Positions 12,715-21,097 of a DNA stretch of 24,945 nucleotides are shown here, piece after piece. The position numbers and the translations under genes were made by a program. The notes under the pieces are model-generated. The model made no database searches. It had not been told where the DNA came from and was given only the letters and a program-made list of their open reading frames with translations. This stretch comes from a virus: positions 1 to 24,945 of the IMG/VR virus record IMGVR_UViG_3300042923_000764; one strand, given 5' to 3'. Within the stretch, counting starts at the first letter, position 1. Every line of letters starts with the position of its first letter.

Positions 12715-15700
12715 CCTCTTATCCCCCTTCCTCTGCTTTGTGTTCGTTCTCTTCGATTAGACTCCTCTATAATCACATCGCCTAAAACTCTACGATTCAG
12801 TTCAAATTTCACGTTTCGGAGATCCTTTCCAAAGGAAGACATTATGGCAATCAATTGATCAAGTTTGTCCGAATAGTCTTGCGTATTAACAATCGTAGTT
12901 GATGTTGGCTCTACAGATGGACTCATACTTCTCAAGTTCCGAACCAATGAGGAATCTTCCGGAATACCCACGCCGTCAGCATACTTTGGAATGCCCAAGC
13001 GCCGCATGATCGATTTGGTGATACTAGCTCGAGCAACTTTCGTTCCTGCAGGAGCATTGGGAATATACACATTTCTACCTTGAGGTATAAATGGAGCCTG
13101 ACCAGGGAACTGAACCAACTCTTTGTATAATGGTCCTGATTGATCATTTACGATCATATCTCCACCCGGGTGGTAATTTGTTCCTTTGGCATTTGGAATA
13201 GCTGTTTGTCCTGTTCTTCTCCCACGATACTCAACATCGATTACCACATTTTTGCTATATACTTGAGCAATTTCGTTCTTTGCTTGTGTAACCTGTGAAT
13301 AGTCTGCTGTTGCATGTAAATGTTTCGCACCAACGCCAGTAGTATTGTAATCATTGATTTTGCTCTTAGAGTTTGCCAATATGCTATTTACATTTGTATT
13401 GTCTCCCAATAATCTTTTTAGTTCTGGAGAAACACTGTTATATGTTTCTAGCATTTTCTTAGATTGACTAACCGTTAAAGTTGCTGGATCTTCTGCTATC
13501 AATCTTTTAACTTCTGGATCTAGTGCGTTATACTCGTTTAATGAAGTTTTCGAAAAGCTTAATGCATTTAAGAGATCATAATTTTCAGCATTCAAATTTT
13601 TAATCTGTGGTTGAAATTGCTCCCACATCCCCAAATTAAGCATTGTTTCTGCCATGACTTCAGGAGTATTGGAGTAAAGGAATGCTTTTTTCTCATCAAA
13701 TGACATCTCTGCCCATTTTCCCGAGTCTTCTAATGCTTTGTACATTGTTATCGAAAATTCGTCCTGTAGTATTGCTTTTTTATCGGACCAAGCCATACCG
13801 TCCCACCAACCATTAGCAATTGCAGCTTCACCGATAACGTCTTTTGCATTACTATCTAAGTCGGCATCATGGACTACTAGCTTCAAATTATTCCACGTTA
13901 GAGAATCCTTAGTAGCTTCTGTAACGACCTCTGCAACATTGGATTTAACTTCTCCGGTCTTTTCATCAAAAACTAAATCATTCCAAGTTTGAGCTGCTTT
14001 CTTACCAGCCTTACTTGATTCTGATGCAGTCCAAGAGATTTTTTCCGCATTCTTTTCTGCATTTGATGCCAATTCTCTTGATAAGTCAGAAGCGCTCTTT
14101 AGGATTTTTTCGTTTTCTGCAATTGCACTATCAGCATAATCACCCATACTTGAAATTAGTTGCCCGTTTGCAAGAGAGACCTCATTTTGTAATTCAGGAT
14201 ATTTTTTAAGAATCGTTTCCATTTGAGAATCAAAACCTTTTACAGTCGTTGAATTTATCTCATCCCAAGCCGCCAGAAATTTCTTAGCGAACTCACCATC
14301 TAAGTTGTATCCCAAATCTTGTAGGTACTTTTCTTTTTCTTGTCTACTTAAAGTTGCATTTTGCTGGGCTATCTGCCTTTGCTTACCTAAAGATTGCAAC
14401 CACAATTTCGCTTCTTCCTCTGTTGCATTTGCTACATCTGCGTTCATGGCTGCAAGTATTTTTTTCTTCTCGTTTGCAGAAACATCTAAAGTTTCAACAT
14501 ATGCTTGAGTTGTATTTTTCGCCAGATCTTGAATAATTTTTGCTTCAGATACACTAATCTCTCGATTGCTATTACTAGCTGCTTTCTTTATCTCTGTGAT
14601 TCTTGCGGTATTCTCTTGAACTGTTTGTAATGCAGATTCCGCCTTAACTTTTTCGTCTTCTACCATTTCACTGACAGAAGAATTAACAGATTCAGGAAGT
14701 TCTTTTATTAATTTATCCAAGCCCTCGACTTTCTTCACAAGGCTGTCTTCAATGGTCTGACCTATTTTCTCAAAATTTGAGATCATAGAGTCAGAGTTAG
14801 TGGCAAATCCATCTGCCATTAAACCGAATTGCCCTGATGCTGTTTGCGTATTATCCTGCACTTTTGTTAAGGTGCCATCAACGGCTTCTCCAACATCAGT
14901 TCCCCATCGTTGAACACGTTGACTAGAATTCCAAGCTTCTTCACCGAATAATTTCCATGCACCATACCCGACTGCAAGCGCACCACCAACACCAACGATA
15001 CCAAGAATAAGCGGACCTAATGGACCGAGCGCAGCCGACATAGCTCCTATGCCTCCAGATCCTGCCGCCCCACTGGCTGCAGCTCCAAATTGTGTCATGG
15101 TACCTGACCCACCTGCTAAAGTTTTTAGAAAGTCATTGGCGGAAATATCTCCATCAATAAATGATTTTTTAACCTCATCGATAGCTTTTTTCTTGGCCAT
15201 GTTTGCACTTAGATCAATAAAGGATTTTCCTAACCCTCCAATTGTGCCGCTTAATTTTCCGGTAATTGATAACAAAGGGCCAGCGGCCGCAGTAGCAGCT
15301 ATCAATTTTACGATCATCTGTTGGGTTTTAGGATCTGCATTGCTAAACGCCTCAGCTAGATTACCGATTTGTTTGATTAGAGGTTTGCTCGATTCTAATC
15401 CATCTCTCAATGCATCAACAAAAGGACCTCCCAAATCAATAGCAGCATTCACTGCCTCATTTCTAAGCATTTTTAGTTTGGATTCCGTTGTTTCGTAACG
15501 CTTGCCAGCTTCTTCAGCAAGTGCAGTATTTTCTCCGAATGCTTTGTTACCCATTTCTACCGCCCCAGCAAATACTCCGCTGGCATTAGCTGCACGCAGC
15601 AAACTGTCTCTTAACCGAACTTCAGTTATACCCATGTCATCCAACACACTAATTGCAGACGAACCTTGTTCTTCGGCTTTCCCTAATCCTTCGACAAATT

Positions 15701-17036
15701 TCATAATTGCTGCAGATGGATTAGATTTGAACATTTCAGCAAATTTGTCACCAGTCATTCCGGCAACATCAGCAAACTGTTCCAAGCTAGTTTTCGAATT
15801 GTCAGCTTCTTTATACATCTTTTTAAGTTCTGCAGATGTAAATCCCATTTCTTTGGAAACACCAGTTAGTTCTTTGCCACCATTTCGCACCGCTGTTACT
15901 AATCTTTCCCAAGAAACGCCTTGATCCTCGGCATGTGCTTTCAACTCGTCAAATGAGCCCGCTCCTTTTTCAACAGCTAATTGCATATTAACCATCACTT
16001 TAGAGAAGGCAGACCCACCAGCTTCCGCTTCAATACCAACAGAACTTAATGCTGCTGCAAATCCCAAAATGTCGCCTTCGGACATACCAATTTGAGCACC
16101 TGCACCTGCTAACCGTAATGCCATCGCCGATATTTCAGATTCTGTTGTTGCAAAGTTATTACCTAAGTCAACCAATGCAGAACCTAAGTTGCTAAATTTA
16201 TCTTGCGACATTTGAGTAATATTAGCAAAACGAGCCAACTCAGTAGCAGCTGTTTCAGCGCTCATGTTTGTTGACTCGCCTAGATCGATCATTACTTTAG
16301 TAAATGCAGAAACATTGTCTGTTTGGATCCCCAGCTGCCCTGCAGCTTCGGCAACAGCAGCTATTTCACTATGGGTTGACGGTAGTTCATTTGCAAGATT
16401 TCTTAAACTCGCTTCAAGATCATCGTATGAATAAACAACATTACCATTGCTATCCACCACTTCGTCTGATGTTTTCTTTACACCAGCAAATGCTGATTCC
16501 CAATTAATAGCAGCGGCAGTCACAGCTGTCACGCCAGCCGCAATAGGTACAGTTAAGCCTTTTGTCAAACTAGACCCTATGTCCCCTAGTCTTTTGCCGT
16601 TGCTTATTAAAACATCGCTTGCTTTATTGATAGAACCAGTTAAACCTTCATTTCTGATTTGATAATCAGCAATCGCTCCTGCGGTATTTTGTAGCTGTAA
16701 TTTATAGTTTGCCAATTTACCGTTAGCATCTTGTAATTGGTTGGCTAGCCGCTTAGTGGAGTCTGTAGCTTTACCGTCAACAAATGAACCATCATAAGCT
16801 TTCTTGAGGGCGGACACTTGGTTTTCTTGTGCTTTGATAATCTGTGTTAAACCATCGTATCGAGTACCTAATTTGCCAAGTTTGTTTCCTGCCAAATCAG
16901 CTACTTTCATATTTGCTTGCATTTCTTTCGCTAGGTATTGTACTTGCTTTTTAGAATTAGCAACGCCTTTCCCAAAATCAGCATCATCCAAACCTAGCTT
17001 TATGACCATATTTCCTAATGGAGTTGCACCAGCCAA
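12711..17036 (-). CDS. Tail tape measure protein (TP901 family)
   Basis: A 1441-aa protein that sets tail length and is probably injected with the DNA. Residues 1-150 are a coiled coil (KKQVQYLAKEMQANMK...). Residues about 190-560 are the TP901 core (WESAFAGVKKTSDEVVD..., LPSTHSEIAAVAEAAGQLGI, TEISAMALRLAGAG). A hydrophobic glycine-rich stretch lies at about 660-695 (PLGPLILGIVGVGGALAVG). A long helical tail follows, with degenerate repeats at about 1040-1230 and a basic C-terminus. Start is TTG 17036; AAAGGGGG lies about 9 nt ahead and it overlaps the end of the GT frameshift reading frame. At about 1.5 A per residue the tail should be near 210 nm. Confidence 0.93.
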   Translation of the reverse strand: MAGATPLGNMVIKLGLDDADFGKGVANSKKQVQYLAKEMQANMKVADLAGNKLGKLGTRYDGLTQIIKAQENQVSALKKAYDGSFVDGKATDSTKRLANQLQDANGKLANYKLQLQNTAGAIADYQIRNEGLTGSINKASDVLISNGKRLGDIGSSLTKGLTVPIAAGVTAVTAAAINWESAFAGVKKTSDEVVDSNGNVVYSYDDLEASLRNLANELPSTHSEIAAVAEAAGQLGIQTDNVSAFTKVMIDLGESTNMSAETAATELARFANITQMSQDKFSNLGSALVDLGNNFATTESEISAMALRLAGAGAQIGMSEGDILGFAAALSSVGIEAEAGGSAFSKVMVNMQLAVEKGAGSFDELKAHAEDQGVSWERLVTAVRNGGKELTGVSKEMGFTSAELKKMYKEADNSKTSLEQFADVAGMTGDKFAEMFKSNPSAAIMKFVEGLGKAEEQGSSAISVLDDMGITEVRLRDSLLRAANASGVFAGAVEMGNKAFGENTALAEEAGKRYETTESKLKMLRNEAVNAAIDLGGPFVDALRDGLESSKPLIKQIGNLAEAFSNADPKTQQMIVKLIAATAAAGPLLSITGKLSGTIGGLGKSFIDLSANMAKKKAIDEVKKSFIDGDISANDFLKTLAGGSGTMTQFGAAASGAAGSGGIGAMSAALGPLGPLILGIVGVGGALAVGYGAWKLFGEEAWNSSQRVQRWGTDVGEAVDGTLTKVQDNTQTASGQFGLMADGFATNSDSMISNFEKIGQTIEDSLVKKVEGLDKLIKELPESVNSSVSEMVEDEKVKAESALQTVQENTARITEIKKAASNSNREISVSEAKIIQDLAKNTTQAYVETLDVSANEKKKILAAMNADVANATEEEAKLWLQSLGKQRQIAQQNATLSRQEKEKYLQDLGYNLDGEFAKKFLAAWDEINSTTVKGFDSQMETILKKYPELQNEVSLANGQLISSMGDYADSAIAENEKILKSASDLSRELASNAEKNAEKISWTASESSKAGKKAAQTWNDLVFDEKTGEVKSNVAEVVTEATKDSLTWNNLKLVVHDADLDSNAKDVIGEAAIANGWWDGMAWSDKKAILQDEFSITMYKALEDSGKWAEMSFDEKKAFLYSNTPEVMAETMLNLGMWEQFQPQIKNLNAENYDLLNALSFSKTSLNEYNALDPEVKRLIAEDPATLTVSQSKKMLETYNSVSPELKRLLGDNTNVNSILANSKSKINDYNTTGVGAKHLHATADYSQVTQAKNEIAQVYSKNVVIDVEYRGRRTGQTAIPNAKGTNYHPGGDMIVNDQSGPLYKELVQFPGQAPFIPQGRNVYIPNAPAGTKVARASITKSIMRRLGIPKYADGVGIPEDSSLVRNLRSMSPSVEPTSTTIVNTQDYSDKLDQLIAIMSSFGKDLRNVKFELNRRVLGDVIIEESNRRERTQSRGRGIRG

Positions 17037-17037
17037 A

Positions 17038-17618
17038 TCATCCGCCCCCTTTCACTAAATCAGCCAATGGCTTAATTTCTTTACGTTTCTTGTTTTTCTT
17101 TCCTTTTGGCGTTTGTTTAAACATAATTTCATAAAGGTACAGCGTATCTGTATTCAGAACGTCATTGATAGTCCAACTGGGATAAATCCTCAATATCGAT
17201 CTGACAACATCTACCTGTAACTCATGATGATCGGACGAACTTATTTTCCGTCCTTTTTTCCTTTTGGGTCTTTCTTATCTGTTTGATCTGATTCTTCCAC
17301 GTCTTTCTCGTAACCTAAGACACGACACATAATGATTTCCATGATCAAATCTCTGTCCCATGCATCGATACCATCTAAAAGGACAGTTCCGGTTAAATCT
17401 TTATCATCAAACAAGCCGGCTACAAAATCAGCACGGAATTCAGTAAGCTCTCTAGCTGGAGGAGCAATTTCATTTCCTTCGTCATCCTTCTTAAAAAGTT
17501 TTGCTTCACCATCCGTGTAATCCAAAGCTTTTGAATAAGGCACGTGGCTTTGTGTGAAGGTCTTTCTTGTTCCATTGATCATTAGATCCAATCTGATTTC
17601 TTTTCCAATTTCTGACAT
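17038..17618 (-). CDS. Tail assembly chaperone GT, made by -1 ribosomal frameshift
   Basis: A predicted 193-aa product: 122 codons of the G gene, then a -1 shift at A_AAA_AAG (17259-17253) into a frame that stays open for 71 codons to TGA at 17040-17038. The extension reads GRKISSSDHHELQVDVV... and ends ...IKPLADLVKGGG. It has no good start of its own, fills the otherwise empty 200-nt gap before the tape measure, and ends overlapping that gene's start region. Lambda gpG/gpGT and their Gram-positive analogues use exactly this device: the extension binds the tail tube protein while the G part binds the tape measure. Confidence 0.88.
17241..17618 (-). CDS. Tail assembly chaperone G
   Basis: A 125-aa protein (MSEIGKEIRLDLMINGTRKT...) that ends in a lysine-rich tail KKDPKGKKDGK. 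ATG 17618 has GGAGG 8 nt upstream; a start at 17633 overlaps that site. It follows the major tail protein and precedes the tape measure, as gpG does. The zero-frame stop comes only four codons after the slippery site. It coats the tape measure during tail assembly and is absent from the virion, from knowledge of the family. Confidence 0.88.
   Translation of the reverse strand: MSEIGKEIRLDLMINGTRKTFTQSHVPYSKALDYTDGEAKLFKKDDEGNEIAPPARELTEFRADFVAGLFDDKDLTGTVLLDGIDAWDRDLIMEIIMCRVLGYEKDVEESDQTDKKDPKGKKDGK
17253..17259 (-). promoter_or_regulatory. Programmed -1 frameshift site A_AAA_AAG
   Basis: The heptamer AAAAAAG is in the correct phase (gga aaa aag in the zero frame), the most slippery -1 site known in bacteria. 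A purine-rich GGAAAAAAGGA context and the stop a few codons downstream may help. Confidence 0.9.
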
Positions 17619-17636
17619 GTATAATTCCTCCAATTA

Positions 17637-17674
17637 ATCAAAAAATAAAAAGGCTAGTCTTTCGACTAACCTTT
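17637..17674 (-). terminator. Terminator after the major tail protein gene
   Basis: Minus-strand stem AAAGGTTAGTC with GACTAGCCTTT (11 pairs with one G-U), GAAA loop, then TTTATTTTTTG. It lies 7 nt after the major tail protein stop. It would let most transcripts end here, so that the tube protein is made in excess over the chaperones and tape measure. Confidence 0.85.
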
Positions 17675-17680
17675 GTCATA

Positions 17681-18292
17681 TTACTGTCCGCCACCACTTG
17701 GAGGTGTAACAGCACCACCAAGAACGGCAGTTTTTAGTTGAGCGACTGCGGCCGTCCCAAATGCACGTAAGACTTTAACAGTTTTATCATTTTCACCAAT
17801 AGTAATTTTTCGAGAGATTGCGTTGTAAACATACTCGCCCGCTTCAGGTGTAAAATTTTCATCGTTTTTCGTAGCCAATGAAAATCCATCACGATTAAAC
17901 GAACCTGCTACCATAGCAAAAGCAACTGGTTCACCATATAAATCTTCTGCTTCAGCGACTGCAGCCATATAAGGAGGATCCGTTTCATCACCGAAACCGT
18001 CAATACCTTCCGCCATTTTGATCAATCCTAAGATTTCTTGTTCAACTTCAACAGGTACATCCAGTAAACCAAAGTTTGCAGCTACTGATCCGGTACCTTT
18101 TTTTGACAAGTAATACTCAACGTTACCGGCAAATACTTTCACCGCTTCTTTGGATAGCCCTGTTAAGTCGAAGGCAGTTGGTCCACCTTCTTTTTGCTTA
18201 CCTTCTAAAATGTGAATTTTCGCTGTTGTATCTGGTTCCAATGCTGTGGTAAGTTTTCGAACCGATAATTTATCAAAGCCATAAGTTTCCAT
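17681..18292 (-). CDS. Major tail (tube) protein
   Basis: A 203-aa protein that polymerises into the tail tube. METYGFDKLSVRKLTT start, glycine-rich and strand-rich middle, AFAMVAGSFNRDGFSLATKNDE, and YVYNAISRKITIG near the end. These fit the phi13-type major tail protein family. A short Pro/Gly C-terminal tail (TPPSGGGQ) follows. It has a good AGGAGG site and is bracketed by hairpins at 18317-18339 and 17637-17674, as expected of a highly expressed gene. Confidence 0.88.
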   Translation of the reverse strand: METYGFDKLSVRKLTTALEPDTTAKIHILEGKQKEGGPTAFDLTGLSKEAVKVFAGNVEYYLSKKGTGSVAANFGLLDVPVEVEQEILGLIKMAEGIDGFGDETDPPYMAAVAEAEDLYGEPVAFAMVAGSFNRDGFSLATKNDENFTPEAGEYVYNAISRKITIGENDKTVKVLRAFGTAAVAQLKTAVLGGAVTPPSGGGQ

Positions 18293-18316
18293 TTATAAAT
18301 TCCTCCTAATAGAATA

Positions 18317-18339
18317 GACACCGATTAATAATCAGTGTC
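18317..18339 (-). other. Hairpin at the 5' side of the major tail gene
   Basis: Arms GACACCGATTA (18317-18327) and TAATCAGTGTC (18329-18339), 10-11 pairs with a wobble on the minus strand, spanning the stop of the preceding gene. No T-run follows, so it is a candidate RNA processing or stabilising element rather than a terminator. Confidence 0.5.
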
Positions 18340-18744
18340 GTGAATTTGTGTATTTTTTCGATACCGCCTTGCATCCACAAAGCGTTTTGTTTCTGAGAAA
18401 TATTCGTCAAGCCCACCATTTAACTGGGCATAACCAAAATCCCACATCGCAGCTTTCACTGCTTTAGCAATTTCTTTCGTCAAAATCCTTGATTGAGTTT
18501 CAACGTTAATTTGATAACTGAACGTTTGCGACATCTCTTTATTGGCAGCATAGTAAGCACTAGTTGGCGGTCCAAGTGGTGTATCGATGATAATAAATGG
18601 TTTGGTCGAATCCAAAGATTCTGGTACTTCGTAAAACTTAATACGATAATCAGTTTTGCCATCAGCATTGACAAAACTGGTTTTTGCTTGAATCAGAGGA
18701 TTTCCGATTAATTGATTATAGACTTCCATCATCATATCTTTCAT
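18325..18744 (-). CDS. Tail terminator/completion protein, DUF806-like
   Basis: A 139-aa protein with PFIIIDTPLGPPTSAYYAANKE in the middle and MWDFGYAQLNGGLDEYFSET near the end, then ...KRFVDARRYRK. I recognise this as the DUF806 pattern of siphophage tail components. It sits between the gp10-like protein and the tube protein, the slot for the tail terminator that caps the tube and joins it to the head. It overlaps the upstream gene by 4 nt (ATGA). Confidence 0.8.
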   Translation of the reverse strand: MKDMMMEVYNQLIGNPLIQAKTSFVNADGKTDYRIKFYEVPESLDSTKPFIIIDTPLGPPTSAYYAANKEMSQTFSYQINVETQSRILTKEIAKAVKAAMWDFGYAQLNGGLDEYFSETKRFVDARRYRKNTQIHDTDY

Positions 18745-19139
18745 CGTGCTAACTCCTCCAATTCTGACCGCATCTCTTCAAATGCATATCCTTCTGTTTT
18801 ATCAACCACACCTTGTAATTTCCCCATTCCTCTAGGGCTGACATATCTACCAAAACGAGTATAGCCAAATTCATTTAAATGAACTAAGCGCCATCTTGAA
18901 CCTTGACCCCAACCAACTTCGATTGTTTTAGGCGGTCCTTTTTTCACTCCGGAAACAATAACTGTATCATGCGTTTCACCAGTATCCATGTAACTGGATA
19001 CCGCCTCTTGCACATCTCGCTGCAGTTTTTGCCCATAGTTCTTAAGCGACTTATTTACGATTCGATTGGTTCTTGCAGGACCAAGCTTGGCTTCGAGATT
19101 CTTTAGAATCTCATCCACGCCTTTAACTGAAACGCTCAT
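18741..19139 (-). CDS. HK97 gp10-like head-tail connector/tail component
   Basis: A 132-aa protein: MSVSVKGVDEILKNLEAKLG start, KSLKNYGQKLQRDVQEAV helix, TGETHDTV, GWGQGSRWRLVHLNEFGYTRFGR, and an ending VDKTEGYAFEEMRSELEEL. This is the HK97 gp10 pattern (helix, ..TG.L..S, and a VHLNEFG.. block). It works at the head-tail junction. It overlaps both neighbours by 4 nt, so translation is coupled. Confidence 0.88.
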   Translation of the reverse strand: MSVSVKGVDEILKNLEAKLGPARTNRIVNKSLKNYGQKLQRDVQEAVSSYMDTGETHDTVIVSGVKKGPPKTIEVGWGQGSRWRLVHLNEFGYTRFGRYVSPRGMGKLQGVVDKTEGYAFEEMRSELEELAR

Positions 19140-19516
19140 GAAGTCACCCCCAAGATTATTTTAAGAAAATCGTTATTCTCAACATCTGGCGCAAAATCTA
19201 CAATATCCCATAAATCATCTTTGTATCGGAAATCATCCAAGACTACTTTATGCGCATTGTTTGGCAAATAATCTGTGAATGGATCTCGAATCTTGATTGT
19301 GACAGCTTTCTTTGTTCCTTTGCCACTTAGAATATCCCTATCTTTAGAAGAAGGATTGTAGACTAAGCAGGTGCAGTAATACAATTTCTTGTGGTCTTGT
19401 TCACCCGGTTCAGGTCCATCGTTTGGTTTTACTTCAAAAAAAGTAACCGGCGTATTTAAATCACCGGCTACAATTTCAGGTCTTTCATATTTTGTTTTAA
19501 TCGGCAACTTGATCAC
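19136..19516 (-). CDS. Head closure protein
   Basis: A 126-aa strand-rich protein (DLNTPVTFFEVKPNDGPEPGEQ..., ...KKAVTIKIRDPFTDYLPNNAHKVVLDDFRYKDDLWDIVD) typical of SPP1 gp16/phi-type head closure proteins, which sit under the connector and plug the head. It overlaps the upstream connector gene by 20 nt and the next gene by 4 nt. Confidence 0.82.
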   Translation of the reverse strand: MIKLPIKTKYERPEIVAGDLNTPVTFFEVKPNDGPEPGEQDHKKLYYCTCLVYNPSSKDRDILSGKGTKKAVTIKIRDPFTDYLPNNAHKVVLDDFRYKDDLWDIVDFAPDVENNDFLKIILGVTS

Positions 19517-19775
19517 CTACCAAGTCAATTGAAGCATCCATGATCATCACTTGGAAATTGTCATAAAAGTATTCGAGTGCCTCGTTTCTTAAATAACGAG
19601 TACGCTCATAGACCAACTCTTTGCCCTTTTCATACTTTGAAGGATCGAACTCTCCAATGATCGATTTGATATCGGCAAGCCCACTTTCCAGTTGCTTGCC
19701 AATACTTTCATCTTCGGACGAATGAAAAATACGAAAACGTTCCTTGAATTCATCAATAAACACTTGATCGTTCAT
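19497..19775 (-). CDS. Head-tail connector (gp6-like)
   Basis: A 92-aa helical protein (MNDQVFIDEFKERFRIFHSS...) with four predicted helices and RTRYLRNEALEYFYDNFQ, the pattern of phage gp6/gp15-like connectors that add a ring to the portal. GGAGGG of the upstream HeH gene end is its ribosome binding site. Confidence 0.85.
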   Translation of the reverse strand: MNDQVFIDEFKERFRIFHSSEDESIGKQLESGLADIKSIIGEFDPSKYEKGKELVYERTRYLRNEALEYFYDNFQVMIMDASIDLVGDQVAD

Positions 19776-19778
19776 TCA

Positions 19779-19901
19779 TCATCCCTCCAATAGATCAATC
19801 AAATCTTGCTTCTTAGCGTTGCTTGCATAATCAATTGCACGCTCGTCTAACAACGCTTTTAGTTCTGGAACCGTAAGGCTAGAATAGTCTACAGTCGCCA
19901 T
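19779..19901 (-). CDS. Small HeH/LEM-domain protein
   Basis: A 40-aa ORF from ATG 19901 to TGA 19779. The sequence SLTVPELKALLDERAIDYAS then NAKKQDLIDLLEG matches the HeH/LEM (SAP-like) helix-extended-helix pattern. Such domains are common as short genes or C-terminal tails between the major capsid and connector genes of Gram-positive siphophages. No clear ribosome binding site precedes it, only the end of the capsid gene 18 nt upstream, so expression may depend on coupling. It fills the gap exactly and its end supplies the connector's ribosome binding site. A role in capsid or DNA binding is inferred. Confidence 0.75.
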   Translation of the reverse strand: MATVDYSSLTVPELKALLDERAIDYASNAKKQDLIDLLEG

Positions 19902-19918
19902 ACGAGCGTTAGGCGTTG

Positions 19919-21094
19919 TTACTCCCCCGAGCCACCTTGTGCTGGCGTAAAGTCTAAATCATAGACTTGAGCAGCATCGTTGTTCGTTGGGTAGCCATTA
20001 CCCAACATATCAATTGCGTAAAGAGTTGCACGTTTCATCGCAAAAGTTTCTTTGTAAACATACACTTTTTCTGGACGAGATTGCGTTGCCTCATATTCGC
20101 CGCCAACAAATGCGATCAATTTATTTTCTGGTACATCAACAGACTCAATAATATGATCAACATTGATGAACGGCATGTTTGAACCGTATACGTTGTTAAG
20201 GTTCGCAAAAGTTACTGCAGAAATAATATCGTAGTAGTTGACTGGATTAACAATCAAATATACATTCCCAGATACTTTTCGGTATTCAGTAGTTCCAGCA
20301 TCGTTTTTATCGATTTTATAAGTGTACTTAGACAATTTCTTCATTACGCCAGCAAGTTCGGTAACAATGGTATTTTTTGCAAATGTCAAAGTTCCGGCTG
20401 CTGCCTTATCAGGATATTCACCACCAGTCACTGCACCGTCAAGATCTTTAAGCAAGCCTACAGGTTCATCGTTTCCTGTACCAGTGATAACTTTTTCTGC
20501 CCAAATATCACGAACAGCTTCGGTTAAAGAAATGTTGATGAAACGATCAATCCAACGTGGACCCAAGTCAAGTGTGTCGTTCGAAATTAAGAAAAATGCA
20601 GTTAATGCAAGTTGAACAAATTCAGCAGCGCCAAACTTAGCGTCCAATTGTCCTTCTAAATCTTTGTGTAATGGCCCGAATACCGCAACACCTGATCGAC
20701 GAGCACGAAGTACTTTGACCCGACCAACAGTAGGCGTAAAGTTGATGATACCTAAAATAGGATGATCTTTTTGCAAGTTTTCAAAGACACGTTCCAAAAT
20801 AGTTTCTGGCCAAACCAGATCAGAATCAAACCCGCCAGTTTTAACTGCTTCGTTATAGAATTTTGTTTCTTCTGCAGTTAAGGTCGGAATGCCGCGTGCT
20901 TCTAAGACACGATTATCAGTAACGTTCTTTAATTCATTATATTCTTCCCGCACTTGTTTTCCTGCATCTTCTGCAATAGCAGTGACATAAGCTTCTAAAG
21001 CATCGTTTACTTGTTCAGGTGTTGCATCTTCTTTTGCAGAAATAGCGTTAAAGACTTTCTTCGCATCTGCAGTTTTGTCTGTAATTTTTAACAT
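19919..21094 (-). CDS. Major capsid protein, HK97 fold
   Basis: A 391-aa protein. Residues 1-90 are charged and helical, with LTAEETKFYNEAVK near 75-90. They form a delta/scaffold domain likely removed by the upstream-encoded protease. Then comes the HK97-fold core: LVWPETILERVFENLQKDHPIL, VLRARRSGVAVFGPLHKDLEG, FFLISNDTLDLGPRWIDRFI, and GNVYLIVNPVNYYDIISA. The order protease then capsid is canonical. It forms the icosahedral shell. Confidence 0.93.
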   Translation of the reverse strand: MLKITDKTADAKKVFNAISAKEDATPEQVNDALEAYVTAIAEDAGKQVREEYNELKNVTDNRVLEARGIPTLTAEETKFYNEAVKTGGFDSDLVWPETILERVFENLQKDHPILGIINFTPTVGRVKVLRARRSGVAVFGPLHKDLEGQLDAKFGAAEFVQLALTAFFLISNDTLDLGPRWIDRFINISLTEAVRDIWAEKVITGTGNDEPVGLLKDLDGAVTGGEYPDKAAAGTLTFAKNTIVTELAGVMKKLSKYTYKIDKNDAGTTEYRKVSGNVYLIVNPVNYYDIISAVTFANLNNVYGSNMPFINVDHIIESVDVPENKLIAFVGGEYEATQSRPEKVYVYKETFAMKRATLYAIDMLGNGYPTNNDAAQVYDLDFTPAQGGSGE

Positions 21095-21097
21095 AAT

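Noticed and set aside
15049-15924. Two adjacent open plus-strand frames (149 and 140 aa) opposite the tape measure gene
   Set aside because: They mirror the codon pattern of the minus-strand gene, are rich in Ala/Pro/Ser as antisense of such genes tends to be, and lack ribosome binding sites.
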